Shown here one piece after another: positions 17,746-27,941 of a DNA stretch of 64,000 nucleotides. Each line of letters opens with the position of its first letter. Positions within the stretch are counted from its first letter, which is position 1. Origin of the DNA: Candidatus Flexicrinis affinis. Lineage in GTDB: Bacteria > Chloroflexota > Anaerolineae > Aggregatilineales > Phototrophicaceae. The position numbers and the translations under genes were made by a program. The notes beneath the pieces were generated by a model. That model was given only the letters and a program-made list of their open reading frames with translations, was not told where the DNA came from and searched no databases. The stretch is taken from assembly GCA_016716525.1 (NCBI GenBank), contig JADJWE010000009.1, forward strand, positions 124,001-188,000. Direction: 5' to 3'.

Positions 17746-19404
17746 CTACCCGCCCACCTCCAGCAGTGTGAGCTCGCGGGTGGAGATGTCGCGGAAGGCG
17801 ACGCGCGTCCTGTCGGCGTTGACCGCCCAGTCGCCGTTCATGATCTTGAAGGGCGCGGTCGAAAGCGGCGTCATAACCCGCGTGTTCAGGTCAACATGAT
17901 GCAGCGCGTGCGCCGCTGCGCCCGGCTCCAACGGGATCGCGTACAGCTCGTCGCTGTCGCGCCAGCGCCAACTGCCGAAGAACGGCAGCCGCTGCGCCGG
18001 AGCGCCCGGCTCGGTGCGGATCGCGTACACGCCCGAGGCGTTCGGGTCGGGCTGATTGGTCGCGTAGAACACGACGTACTGCCCGCCGGGGCCGACGTTC
18101 GTTCCGCGCACCCACGACCAACGGCCTAACTCGTACTGCTCGCCGGTCTGCGCGTCGATGACGATCATCGTCGTCACGCGGTCGTCGCCCGGCACGGTCA
18201 CCAGCACACGGCGGTCGTCGAGCCACTGCGCGTTGGCGCCCGGCGCGCTGAACAGATCGAAGGTGCCGCCGCCCAGCACGCCGGCGACACGCACGACCGC
18301 GGGCGCACGCTGTTCACCGGGGACGGTTGGGCGCGTGCTCACCCACAACAGCCGGCTGTTGTCGGCGCTGAAGGCTGGCAGCGCCCCACCCGTGTTGAAG
18401 CGGAACTCGCGCCCTTCGGAATCGAACAGCACGGCGTCCTGCCCCTCGACGCGGCCACGCCACGTCCAGTCCGGCGAGCGATGCTCGGGCGGCGCGGGTT
18501 CGACCGTTTGGTTCAGACTGGGCGCCGCCAGATCCCACCGCATCACCTGTGCCGGCTGACCGGACAGCCCGTCGATGGAGTAGAGGCCGCCCGCGTCGGT
18601 CGGATGCCACCAGTTCTGCCAGCAGCACTGCGCGCTGCCAATTGTGCGCGCTGACCACTGCCCGGCCGGAGACAGCGGAGGCAGATCTTTCCAGCGGACC
18701 AGCGCTGTTGGGTGCGTTGTCGGCGCCCGTGCGCGGGAACACCGACCGGTAGGCGTTGAGGCGCGGGCCGTAAAACCGCACGTCCGGCTGATCGTCCAGC
18801 GACATCCACCGCCCGGGGTTCTCCATATCGCCTTGGAACAGGTTGCCGCTGTAAGCGCCGACCAGTGCCAGTGTATGCCAGTCGACGTCGATCCAGTCGA
18901 TCGGGTTGAAGGTGGTCTGGTAGTCCAGCGAGCGCACCTCGAAATGCAAGTGCGGGCGCGAGAAGCACGTCGAGTCGGGGTCGCCGCTGACGCCGATCTG
19001 TTCGCCTTGCACGACCTGCTGGCCGGGCGACACCGGCGCGCGCCCCTGCAAATGCCCGTACAACGTCGTGACACCGAGTTGGTCGTGCCGCACGATCAAA
19101 TTGTGGCCTGCGCCGAAGCCGAGATCGTCGACGAACGCGATGACCCCGTCCGCCACAGCCACCAGCGGTGTACCGCACGGCATGCTGACGTCGATGCCGA
19201 AGTGCAGCCCCTGTCCCGCGCGATACCACGCGTCGCCGAAATTGTAAGCACCGGGCGTGTTGCCATACGCCTGCCCGAACAGCCATGTCGACGGGCCGGG
19301 CGGTGACGCGACCGGCATCACCATCGGCTTCCGATCGACTGCGCGCGCGCCTGCGCCGGTATAAGGGCCAGTACGGCCAGCATAAGAATCATCAAGAATC
19401 GCAT
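17746..19404 (-). CDS. Secreted M23 peptidase with C-terminal beta-propeller-like domain, two frameshifts
   Basis: Starts at ATG 19404 behind GAGGGA. Signal peptide MRFLMILML... to ARA. The LytM/M23 domain has HFGIDVSMPCGTP (HxxxD), GHNLIVRHD and RPHLHFEV (HxH), all zinc ligands, so it likely cuts peptidoglycan cross-links. A long C-terminal region with DNSRLLWVSTRP and RTRVAFRDIS resembles WD40/TolB propellers. Frames change at the CG run near 19355 (two extra bases) and near 18705 (one extra G). Corrected length is 551 residues. It is divergent from the large cargo-like gene. Confidence 0.85.
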
Positions 19405-19633
19405 CGGCGTTCCCTCGATACGTGCGATGGGCGTGAGGATTATTGCCGGACAGGATGAAAGGCGCATGATTGCGAAGGGATACGGTTGAGAAGAAGTCAG
19501 CTTTGTGTCGACAGACCGCGAATCTTTGCGCGAATCTCCACAGATTACTGTACACTCTCATCAGCGCAAGCGCGGGGTCGTGGACGAGGCAATCTCCAAC
19601 CGTCACGATCCAGCGCGTAACCTAATTGGGTTC

Positions 19634-21766
19634 ATGTCAGAACCGTCGACAACGCTTCAGAACCGCAGGGGAACGACGCCGAAACAACGTGACGGTGCGC
19701 TTGACGTTGCTGGGGACAGGCCACAGCCCGCTGCGCTGCCGCTCGACGTCAGTCACATGCTGCAGATGCAGCGCATGATCGGCAACCGAGCGCTAACGCG
19801 CATGATTCAGCGCGAAGACGGGCCGGGCGGTGCAGGGACCAGGGTGGCGGGGTTGCGGTTGCGCAGCGCCAGCCTACGCCCGTACAACTGCCGCTGTTCA
19901 AGGCCGGCGATTATGTGTCAGCGGTCGTCGAGGGACAGATCGAATACCCCGACCCGAACGCCGATCCGAACGCACCGTCGCCGGTGCTGAGCGCGGGCGA
20001 CTTCGGCCATACGCTCAAGAAGGGCGCGGTCGAGTTCAGCGCCTCGTTGATGAAAGTACCCAATCCACTGGACGAGACCGTCAACGAATGGCTGGGGCTG
20101 GGCCAAAACGTCAAGGTCAGCAGCTCCCTCACGGCATTCAAGCTCGCGGCCGATACCAGCATGGCCGACCTCAAGGATGTCGATGCCAGCGTGAACCTCG
20201 GCGAGATCGAGCTGGCGCTCAGCGGTAAGTTCGACCACACCACCATGCAGACGTCGTGGGGCAGAAGCTCTTCGGCGGAACAGCGCTCGGCCGCGCTATG
20301 GCAAAGAAGACGGCCGTGTTCGTCGGGACGATCAAACTTAGCCTTGCGCTGCCGGCCGAGGACGCGCTGCGGCTGGCGCAGATTGCGGCGCATCACAAGC
20401 AGCTTCGCGCGATGGCGTTCCAGAACAAGGTTTGGCTCAAGCACATCCGCGATCTGAAGGGGCGGCTCAAGCAGTTGGAAGCGGCGTGGAAGACCGCCGA
20501 CGGCTTCACCCGAATCAACCTCGCAAAGCAGTTCGCAGAGGTGCGCAGCGGCTTGAAGGCGTTGGGCAAGAAGGTCGCCAAGAACAAGAAGCTGGCACGC
20601 AGGCTGCTCGGCGAGGCGGTGCGCTGGGCCAAGGCCATGAGCGCCGTCCTCAAGAAGACGCTGGCGCGCTTTGTGCCGATCCTCAATGCGTACTTCCTCG
20701 TGACCGACACGATCAAGGCGATCGAGGTCATCTACGGGTTGATCACCGGCAAGGGGTACAGCTTCGGCGGTGAGGAAGGCGGCAGCGGCGAAGGCGAAGA
20801 AGCCGCGGGTGGTGGCGATGCTTCCGAAGGCGAAGGCACGACCAGCGGTGTGGCTGGCGACGATGCCGAATTCGCCGGCATCGAAGATCAAGAGGCGGGG
20901 GCGGCGACGCCTACAGTCAGCCGGTCGTGCTGAACCCGAACGCGGCGCTCGTCTTCGAGATTCTCAAGGATCGGACAGGCAGCAAGCTGGGCGGCACCGA
21001 TCTCGCGGCGCTCGACAGCATCGTGCCGGCCGATATGAACGCGCAGGACATGGAACGGCTTTTGTCCGCGCTGCAAACCTCCAAGCTGTCGAGCAAGCCA
21101 TTCAAGGCGCTGACGCAGGTGATGACCCTCGCTAAACGGGCGCGTGACGCCGCGGCTGTCGACCCAGACAAGGCTGGCGGAACGGGCGGTGGCGCAGGCG
21201 GTGGAGTCGGGCAGTGCGTCGGCCCCGGTGAGGGCGGCGAGGAGCAAGGCGGCGAGGTCGAGTCGGAGAACGACCAGACATACGACGAGACACCTGCCAA
21301 CAGTCAGCAGACGGAGCAGGTCGAACTGGGCGCGGACGAACAGCCCGACTCGCCCAATCCTGCCCCGAAGGAGAACGGACAGGCCGCGCCGCCGCAGATC
21401 GATCCCGACATCCGCGCGTTCATGACCCGCGCGCTGGCGGCGATCGAAGGGCAGGGACTGGGCGGCTATGCCGAGTTCGACGGCGGCGTCTCGTATAACG
21501 GGCTTTCGGTCGGCGATGTATTCAACGGCATGGCTGCCGTGCAGGTCGCGACGCAGGTGCGCGATGCCGAGGGTCAGGTGACGACTCAGGACATCTGGTA
21601 CGGCGGCGAAGCCAAGTTCAAGGTGCTGGCCAAACTCCCCAACGGCCAACTCGACGTCATCCGCTCGGTGATGCAGGCGTACAACAAGTACGGCCGGTTC
21701 GTTGGGACTGTCGCCGCAGCGCGCATGACCGTCGGCTACAGAGGCGAGCTGCAGCTCGAGCCGTAA
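19634..21766 (+). CDS. Large protein with eCIS-cargo-like N-terminal motif, three frameshifts
   Basis: About 711 residues from ATG 19634. The first 60 residues are disordered, then LQMQRMIGNRALTRMIQRE matches the LQRxxGNRAVxxLL motif found at the N terminus of DUF4157 and other proteins linked to extracellular contractile injection systems. A beta-rich region follows, then a Lys-rich helical region (about 250-400) with one membrane-like helix (FVPILNAYFLV), an acidic Gly/Ser/Glu linker, and a C-terminal domain ending GELQLEP. Frame changes near 19850, 20260 and 20905 each need one added base. No toxin active site is recognisable, and no sheath or baseplate genes are in the window. Confidence 0.55.
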
Positions 21767-21883
21767 GTTCCCCGACGTCCGAAATCAAACCCTACGCTGC
21801 CCGCGTGCATATACTGGGTGTGTACACGCACCGGTGAGGACTCCACGTGGAAGACCCGCACAATCCTTGTGGCCTGCTGTGAT

Positions 21884-21900
21884 ACACTGCTTGACAGTGT
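21884..21900. promoter_or_regulatory. Inverted repeat upstream of the 21925 gene
   Basis: ACACTG-N5-CAGTGT, a perfect 6-bp inverted repeat, lies 25 bases before the start codon, where an operator could sit. A related CACTG-N8-CAGTG lies beyond the gene at 22844-22860. Confidence 0.3.
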
Positions 21901-21924
21901 TGAAACAGTAGGAAAGGCACTCGG

Positions 21925-22746
21925 ATGATCCGCACAGTTTCAATATGCATGGTCGTTTTCTGCATTTTGACGCCTGCTCTCCTCCTCGCGCAGCAGCCAA
22001 CCGAATTGACTTGGACTTACTACTCAGAGCGCGGCTGGTTGCCGATCTATCTCTCACTGAATGAAGACAGGACCCTTTCAGGCGTCTGCATATTTCGGCC
22101 CAGAGATGAATGGGCAATGTGCGATCTAGGGCAGTTCAATCTGGAGGAGAACCTATTAATTCGAGAGCCCTACATTGGCGAACGAATGAGCGGCGAGGAT
22201 TGGAACCGAATTCGATACGATATCGAGCTTGTTGTGTCCGGAGATCTCTCTGACAATATGAGATTCTTCTGTAGCAATTACCAACTCAATGACGACAGTT
22301 GGAACTACTACTTCTCATGCAATGAAATGCTTGGTGTTGTGATCGAAACACTTGCCGAGAACGATGCCAGGTATGCGTTGGAAGACGTACATCTCGCAGT
22401 CGCAAGTGAGTGGGATCTTGTTTCCGCCCGAATTGATGTGTCGACGGGAGACGTAGAAGGTGTATGTACCTTAGGCTATGACACATGGGCAACTTGTAAG
22501 CCGCGGCTCGTCATACAGCCCGACTCGGAAATCATTCAAGATTGGGAAGTCTTGGAACCCCGTGGCGAAGTACCCGATGACTACAGTCTGCAGTCAGTTG
22601 TGTACTCGGCTGACCCCGTAGCAACTCGTCTCCTGTGTGTCAGGTCAAGTTTCACGACCCCGGAACACGTGTTCTTCGAGGATTGCACAGAGCAGCTTGG
22701 ATTCGTCGAAGACCCGGACTCCATGACTGCGACTCCAGAATCTTAG
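21925..22746 (+). CDS. Secreted protein of unknown function
   Basis: A 273-residue protein with a signal peptide (about 1-22, ending LLLAQQ). Two repeats of a similar unit can be seen, each with a Gly-Val-Cys segment and a following Trp-Ala-x-Cys (SGVCIFRPRDEWAMC near 50-65; EGVCTLGYDTWATC near 175-190) and a later Cys pair, suggesting duplicated disulphide-bonded domains. Base composition is clearly lower in GC than its neighbours. GGAAAGG lies 9 bases before the ATG. It lies between the cargo-like gene and the membrane operon. No family recognised. Confidence 0.65.
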   Translation: MIRTVSICMVVFCILTPALLLAQQPTELTWTYYSERGWLPIYLSLNEDRTLSGVCIFRPRDEWAMCDLGQFNLEENLLIREPYIGERMSGEDWNRIRYDIELVVSGDLSDNMRFFCSNYQLNDDSWNYYFSCNEMLGVVIETLAENDARYALEDVHLAVASEWDLVSARIDVSTGDVEGVCTLGYDTWATCKPRLVIQPDSEIIQDWEVLEPRGEVPDDYSLQSVVYSADPVATRLLCVRSSFTTPEHVFFEDCTEQLGFVEDPDSMTATPES

Positions 22747-23189
22747 GCTTACGACTGCTTCAGATATCTGAAGCCGACTGCTCGCTATCAACATGCGTTG
22801 TAGTCAATTGTGGCGCCGTCAGGGCATAGACCCGTTGAGTAGCCACTGTCATACACAGTGTCAGTGTGCACAACCACGTTCACGCTTGTGTATCCCTACC
22901 TTATGAGTAGAGCAGTGCCGATCTATGGGAGGTGATAATGACTTCTAGGCCCCATTGGCCCTGAATTGCACATGCAGAGGTCGTCGCCGGCGAGTGGCGC
23001 CTGGTCGTCGCTGTCGAGCAGTAATCGCATCCACCCCCTTCCAACCAAGCGAGCCGCGGCAGGTCCGCGCCTCTGTGCGTTCCCCTCGGCGTCGTTTCAA
23101 TGCTGAAACGTGCGCACGAATTTGCGCACGTTCGTGCGCCGCGCCGCGGTACGGGTGCTAGAATGGGGAACAGCGATCAGGAGGCCGCC
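22747..23189. other. Intergenic stretch without a recognisable gene
   Basis: About 440 bases. It holds a CACTG/CAGTG inverted repeat at 22844-22860 and a run of GTGCGCAC-type palindromes at 23108-23142. Otherwise I see no coding pattern; the one short open frame is Arg/Cys-rich and unlike a protein. The palindromes lie just before the membrane operon and may be its control region. Confidence 0.4.
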
Positions 23190-23976
23190 ATGTTTCGATC
23201 CATCGCCAGCATGTTCAACCGTATCGGTCGCGATCTGCGTGCGCGGCGCAATCTCGAAAGCTACCTCGTCGCAGTGGTGGCGGGGATTGTTGCGGTGGTA
23301 GGCCTGATTGACGACGTCGTTCCCGATTCGGTCAAGATGTCCGTAATCCTCGGTGCGCTCGGCTTGCTGGTGTTCAACATGTCGCGCCCGGTCGAAGGCA
23401 AGGCGTCGATCGAAGACTACCTGCACAGCCGCCCGGAACTCGGGAATCTGCCGGATCGCATCAAAGGCGCGCAAGCTGTGGATTTATGCGCCGTCCGCCG
23501 CCAACGTGCTGGCCGGCCCGAACCTCGACGCGATCCGCCAGTCGGTCCTTTCGCAGCGCGGGGGCGAGCTGCGGGTGATCATTCAGGACCCGAGCAAACC
23601 GGAAGCGGTCGCGCTGCTTTCCGAACAGCTCGACAAGTCGGTCGACTTTCAGCATCAGCACCTGCCGGAGGAGATCGCCAACACGCTGAAGAAGTTCGCA
23701 ACCCTTCGCAGTTGGAACACACTGGGCAGCTTCGAGGGCCGGCTGCTGCCGTACTCGCCCGGGTGCAGCATGGTGCTGATCGACCCGGACAAGGCCAGCG
23801 GCACGGCCATCATCGAACTGTACGGATGGCACTTGCAGTCGACCAGCGACCGCATGTCGATCGAGATTCAACAGGCGGTGTCGCCGCGCTGGTTCGGCTA
23901 TTGGGTCGAGCAGTTCGAATTCATGGGGCGATGCGGCACCCGCCGCCCCGCCCCCAGAACGGAGTCGTACGGCTAG
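23190..23976 (+). CDS. Two-helix membrane protein with a PLD-like C-terminal domain, one frameshift
   Basis: Starts at ATG 23190, preceded by AGGAGG at 5 bases. Two membrane helices (about residues 23-40 and 47-63) are followed by a cytosolic domain with KLWIYAPSAANVL, ELRVIIQDPSKPEAV and SMVLIDPDKASGTAIIELYGW. This alternation resembles phospholipase D-like or sensor domains, but no HKD catalytic motif is present. An extra base near 23470 breaks the frame; corrected length is 261 residues. It is the first gene of an operon with two SLATT-like genes, so it may be their sensor or regulator. Confidence 0.6.
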
Positions 23977-24055
23977 CGCGGCCGCGTTTGCCAAGACTTC
24001 CGTTCCTGCGCCATACTGAAGAGGGCTACGCAAGTCATCCAAGGAGGGACGACTT

Positions 24056-24796
24056 ATGGCGTCGAATCCACCACCCATCGACCAACCCGGTGAAACGCCT
24101 CCGCCGCCGATCCCCGAGGCGCCGCCGCAGCGTCCGCCGAGTCAGCCGCAGAAGCCGCCGCGCTACGAACCGCCCGGAGCCAATCACGCAGGAAACGCGC
24201 AAGACGCGCGGTGGGTTCCGGAGTGGTTCAAGTACATGCCGAAGTTCCGCTTCAACGATTCCGACGAGTCGGCCGCGTTTCAACTGCTGCCGGAAGACGA
24301 CTTGAACGAGATGCTCGCCACCTGTACGCCGGAGGCGGCACAGTCCATCCTCCAAGACCTGCACGTACTGGATAAGGAAGTGCTGCGGCTGTTCCGCCGG
24401 CTCGACTACGAAGCGGCGCGGCAGCAGAATCGTTACAGGCGCTCGCAGTTGATGTACGCGCTGCTGGCGCTGGCCGCGACAATCGTCGGCTCGATCATGG
24501 CGCTAACGCTGGAGTCGGCCCCGCGGCTGACGCCGTGGCTGGGCGGCATTGAGACCATCATCGCCGGTCTGACGTCGTTCATCGCCGCGTTGACTGCCGA
24601 CGAGCCGCCGCAGCAGTTGTGGTTGCAGAACCGCCTCAAGGCCGAGCACCTGCGCCGCGAGTACTTCCGCTACCTTATGCGCCTCGAACCTTATGATGGC
24701 GTCGAAGACCGCTTCGATCGCGAAACGCTGCTGGCCAAACGTGCTGCTGACATCAACCGCGGCTTCTTCCCGGAATCCCCGGTCCAGCCGAAGTAG
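24056..24796 (+). CDS. SLATT/DUF4231-like two-helix membrane protein
   Basis: A 246-residue protein, AAGGAGG 8 bases upstream. A Pro-rich N terminus (1-45), then a helical region, two membrane helices at about 130-147 and 157-177, and a conserved-looking tail LWLQNRLKAEHLRREYFRYL followed by a Tyr/Asp-rich segment. Helix pair plus Trp/Arg-Glu-x-Leu tail is typical of DUF4231 and SLATT proteins, which are predicted pore-forming effectors in nucleotide-signalled conflict systems. The match is by pattern, not search. The frame is intact. Confidence 0.5.
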   Translation: MASNPPPIDQPGETPPPPIPEAPPQRPPSQPQKPPRYEPPGANHAGNAQDARWVPEWFKYMPKFRFNDSDESAAFQLLPEDDLNEMLATCTPEAAQSILQDLHVLDKEVLRLFRRLDYEAARQQNRYRRSQLMYALLALAATIVGSIMALTLESAPRLTPWLGGIETIIAGLTSFIAALTADEPPQQLWLQNRLKAEHLRREYFRYLMRLEPYDGVEDRFDRETLLAKRAADINRGFFPESPVQPK

Positions 24797-24808
24797 GGGG
24801 AACGCCAC

Positions 24809-25506
24809 ATGGTAAACCGTCAGGAACTGGAAGTCCGTTACAAGATCTTGACCGCTTCGCGCTCGGCGATCAGCGCCACTACTATCAGAGCAAGCTCGAC
24901 CCGTTCCGCAAGGCGCGCGGGCAGGTCAATATGATCCGCGCGTCGATGGGTCTCGCGACCGTCGTCGCGACCGTGTTCGCGATCACCATGGCCCCGTCGG
25001 CATTCAACGAAACCTGCACCGAGGCGATCCGCGCCGTGTCGACCGCGCAGCTTTCCGGCGGGATCGAGAGCGCCGCGGCGGCGACCGTCCAGCAGTTGTC
25101 GAACTGCCGCAGCATGCAGTTGTGGACCAGCATCGCCGCCGGCCTATCGATCATCTTTCCGGCCATCGGCGGCTTCTTCGGCGCGCTGCTGGGCGTGTAT
25201 CAGTGGGATAAGTTCGTGCAGATTTACAAGGACGCGCAGGAGAGCCTTGAGGCCGCCGACGCCCAACTGACCGACCGCATCAGCGACATCGACGACGAGC
25301 GCTTCATCTCGGCCTATATCGCCTATACCGAAGGCACGCTGGAGGTGATGGCGTCCGAGACGTCGCAGTGGGGCCAATCGGTCAAGACGCCGGCGCAGAT
25401 CGAGGCGTTCGTCAAACGACAGGTCGAGCGTGCGTCGCGCGCCCAGCGCGGCATCACCGGCGAAGGCGGCAAAGAGTTCGAAAACCCGGACGGCTCGTTC
25501 GGCTAA
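24809..25506 (+). CDS. Second SLATT/DUF4231-like membrane protein, one frameshift
   Basis: ATG 24809, 12 bases after the previous gene. One missing base near 24847 (ATCTTG for ATCCTTG) breaks the frame; restored, the N terminus reads through DQRHYYQSKLDPFRKARGQV, characteristic of DUF4231-type SLATT proteins. Two hydrophobic segments (about 50-67 and 110-133) follow, then a cytosolic helix pair (YQWDKFVQIYKDAQ; VMASETSQWGQSV) and a charged tail. Corrected length is 232 residues. Tandem, divergent SLATT-like genes suggest a two-component membrane assembly. Confidence 0.5.
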
Positions 25507-25559
25507 ACCAAGCGTTGAATGCGCCGAGTCGGTGTTTGTAGGTTCGTCGCGTCGCGTGA

Positions 25560-25627
25560 CCTCACCCCCGTCTTGCTTTGCTCGACTCCCCCTCTCCATG
25601 GCCATGGAGAGGGGGCGGGGGGTGAGG
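25560..25627. repeat. Palindromic intergenic repeat, family A
   Basis: A 68-base element with inverted ends CCTCACCCCC and GGGGTGAGG and a perfect internal hairpin at 25588-25615 (CCCCCTCTCCATGG and its complement). It follows the membrane operon and could terminate it, although no T-run follows. The remaining bases before the next gene (25628-25779) show nothing notable. Confidence 0.75.
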
Positions 25628-25779
25628 TAATTCGAAAATCGGACACACGAGACGCGGTACATTTGAGTCCGCAGGTACGCCCTGAGTGCTGAGAAGTTGA
25701 TGCGAGTCATCGCTCACCACACGTCGCAGCAGTTTCAAGTCAGTCTCGCTGCTTGCACCGCACAGGCTAGGAGCCCCCG

Positions 25780-26925
25780 GTGTCGTTAGAGGGCGTGCGC
25801 GTCCTGGACTTTTCGCGCGTGCTGGCCGGCCCGTACTGCACGATGCTGTTGGGCGACCTCGGCGCGGATGTCGTCAAAGTCGAAAGCCCGCAGGGCGACG
25901 AGACGCGCCAGTGGGGCCCGCCGTGGGCCGGTGACGGCCCCGACCGCCAGAGCGCGTATTACCTGTCGGTCAACCGCAACAAACGCAGCATCGTCCTGAA
26001 CCTCAAAGACCCGGACGGCCAGCGCATCGCCCGCGCACTGGCCGTCCGCGCGCAGATCGTGGTCGAGAACTTCAAGCCGGGGCAGATGGCCCGTTTCGGC
26101 CTCGACTACGACACTCTGCGCGCCGACAACCCCGCCGTGGTCTACGCCAGCATCACCGGCTACGGACAGACCGGCCCGTACGCTGACCGCCCCGGCTACG
26201 ACCACGTGATTCAAGCCATGTCCGGCCTGATGTCGATCACCGGGCCGCCGGACGGCCCCGGCTATAAGGTCGGCGTGGCGGTGGCCGACGTGTTCACCGG
26301 CCTGTTCGCCCTGAGCGCGATCCTCGACGCCCTGCGCGACGCCGAACGCACCGGACAGGGCCGGCATCTCGACCTCGCGCTGCTCGATTCGCAGCTATCC
26401 GCGCTCGTCAATGTTGCCAGCGCCGCATTGGTCAGCGGGCAGACCCCGCGCCGCTACGGCAACGCCCACGCGACCATCGTCCCGTATCAGAACTTCGACG
26501 CGGCGGATGCGCCGTTCGCGCTGGCGGTCGGCAACGACGGGCAGTTCGCCGCGTTGTGCCGCATCCTCGACCGCCCCGATCTCGCGTCCGACCCGCGCTT
26601 TGCGACCAATCCGGCGCGTGTGACCCACCGCGACGCGCTGATCGCCGAGCTTGCGCCGGCATTCGCGTCACGTCCGGCAGCGTATTGGGTCGAGGCGTGT
26701 CTGGCGGCGGGGATTCCGGCGGGGCCGGTGAATACAGTGACGCAGGCGTTGGAGAGCGAGCACGCGGCGGCGCATCATCTCGTGCGCGACGTCACGCTGG
26801 GGAACGGCACGCCGATCCGGTCGGTGGCGTCACCGCTGCTGCCGGACGCTCCCGGCGCGATTCGCTACCCGCCGCCGCTCCTCGGCCAGCACACGTCCGA
26901 GGTGTTGGGCGAGTGGCTGGGGTGA
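25780..26925 (+). CDS. Family III (CaiB/BaiF) CoA-transferase
   Basis: A 381-residue cytosolic enzyme that moves CoA between a CoA thioester and a carboxylic acid. GTG start 25780 with TAGGAG upstream. The N-terminal VRVLDFSRVLAGPYCTMLLGDLGADVVKVE is partly visible as the CoA-binding Rossmann motif. NRNKRSIVLNLKDPDG follows at 65-80. The catalytic Asp is D170 in VAVADVFTGLFA. AGIPAGPVNTV lies near 305. Length is normal for the family. The substrate cannot be told: members act on carnitine, formate/oxalate, bile acids and others. It appears monocistronic. Confidence 0.9.
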   Translation: MSLEGVRVLDFSRVLAGPYCTMLLGDLGADVVKVESPQGDETRQWGPPWAGDGPDRQSAYYLSVNRNKRSIVLNLKDPDGQRIARALAVRAQIVVENFKPGQMARFGLDYDTLRADNPAVVYASITGYGQTGPYADRPGYDHVIQAMSGLMSITGPPDGPGYKVGVAVADVFTGLFALSAILDALRDAERTGQGRHLDLALLDSQLSALVNVASAALVSGQTPRRYGNAHATIVPYQNFDAADAPFALAVGNDGQFAALCRILDRPDLASDPRFATNPARVTHRDALIAELAPAFASRPAAYWVEACLAAGIPAGPVNTVTQALESEHAAAHHLVRDVTLGNGTPIRSVASPLLPDAPGAIRYPPPLLGQHTSEVLGEWLG

Positions 26926-27054
26926 GATCACATCGCCCGGATCAAATGCAAATGAATCCAAACTGCGACAACAGAGACTGAACTCACGCGTGGGCCAGCG
27001 GTCGGATCGGCGTGATGTAGGATGAAGTCGATCGGCTCCCTGACAGGGTGCATG

Positions 27055-27270
27055 CTATTTGGGCTGCTGTAGGTCGCTTTCCGTGACCTTGCCCTCGCGA
27101 ATCGCGGCGATCAGTTCCTGATGCTGGCGATCCTCGCGGGCGCGCTGCTCAGTACGCTTGTGCGCTGACCACGCGACCCATGAGGCCGTGACAAACAGTA
27201 AGCCGACAATCCAGTTGAAGTAGCACGACACTATGCCAAGAAAGCCAAGTGAAATAGCTAGAAACAGCAT
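27055..27270 (-). CDS. Small membrane protein, 71 residues
   Basis: A hydrophobic hairpin (about residues 2-35) with a charged helical tail ending in KVTESDLQQPK, where IREGKVTES resembles a short SHOCT-like segment. It lies 2 bases downstream of the secreted protein gene ending at 27273 and is probably co-transcribed. Function unknown. Confidence 0.55.
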   Translation of the reverse strand: MLFLAISLGFLGIVSCYFNWIVGLLFVTASWVAWSAHKRTEQRAREDRQHQELIAAIREGKVTESDLQQPK

Positions 27271-27272
27271 GT

Positions 27273-27788
27273 CTACCTCAGTTTCTCGATCGTCAGCATC
27301 CAGCTCCCTGCGCTACCGCCGAAATTCATGTTGATCGTCGTGAACTCCAACAGCGCGTCGCACGGGCGTTCAAGCTGGACAATCTGCTGCGTATCGGTCT
27401 GAGTCACGATAAAGAGCGTCGGGATGAACTGCCCGCAGTTGTCGCCGTCGAGATCCAGTAAGTCGACGTTGATTGCCATCTGGCCCTCGATTTCGAGCGA
27501 TAGACGGTATGTGCCTATATCGAGGGAAATCGGGCCGAGCGCCGGTGATAGTCCGTATTCCTCACTCGTGAAAATAAGGCCGGCGCATTTGGCCCGCACT
27601 TCCTGCACGGCTTCGTAGATCATCTCGAGCGCGGTCAGAGGCTCATCGGCTAACTCTGTGGCGAATTCGATAATCTCCGGCAGTAGATCCGCGGCCTCAG
27701 GACACTCTGCCGGGGTGTCCTGTGCGCTCAAGGTCGGTACGACCAGAACAGCAAGTATCAGTGCAAGTGCAACTATCGGACGACGCAT
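27273..27788 (-). CDS. Secreted protein sharing a domain with the DsbA-like protein at 43435
   Basis: A 171-residue protein with a signal peptide (1-22, LSAQ). The first mature segment has DTPAECPEAADLLPEI, then TALEMIYEAVQEVRAKC. The protein at 43435-44253 has the same segment in the same place before its thioredoxin domain. The C-terminal half is a beta domain with DLLDLDGDNCG and two further cysteines. Function unknown; extracytoplasmic location is likely. Confidence 0.65.
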   Translation of the reverse strand: MRRPIVALALILAVLVVPTLSAQDTPAECPEAADLLPEIIEFATELADEPLTALEMIYEAVQEVRAKCAGLIFTSEEYGLSPALGPISLDIGTYRLSLEIEGQMAINVDLLDLDGDNCGQFIPTLFIVTQTDTQQIVQLERPCDALLEFTTINMNFGGSAGSWMLTIEKLR

Positions 27789-27905
27789 GTTTAACTCCTA
27801 ATGTGTACCTTAAGATGGTTATAGTATAACGCAAGATTGTGCACTAACTGAATGATCTAGCGATCGAACACCGCGTTGGGATTGCTTCAGATTCGATGGA
27901 ACCTG

Positions 27906-27935
27906 TTGACATGTGACCAAATAGTCACATATAAT
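27906..27935 (+). promoter_or_regulatory. Promoter and operator of the ArsR-SRPBCC gene
   Basis: TTGACA at 27906-27911 and TATAAT at 27930-27935 with an 18-base spacer, both perfect. The whole spacer is a palindrome, ATGTGAC-N6-GTCACAT (27911-27930), a natural operator for the ArsR-type regulator encoded directly downstream. Transcription would start at about 27942, which is the A of the start codon, so the mRNA is probably leaderless; no ribosome-binding sequence is present. Confidence 0.85.
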
Positions 27936-27941
27936 GAACGC

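Noticed and set aside
22955..23161. Small 68-codon frame before the membrane operon
   Set aside because: Arg/Cys-rich, no ribosome-binding site, overlaps palindromes.
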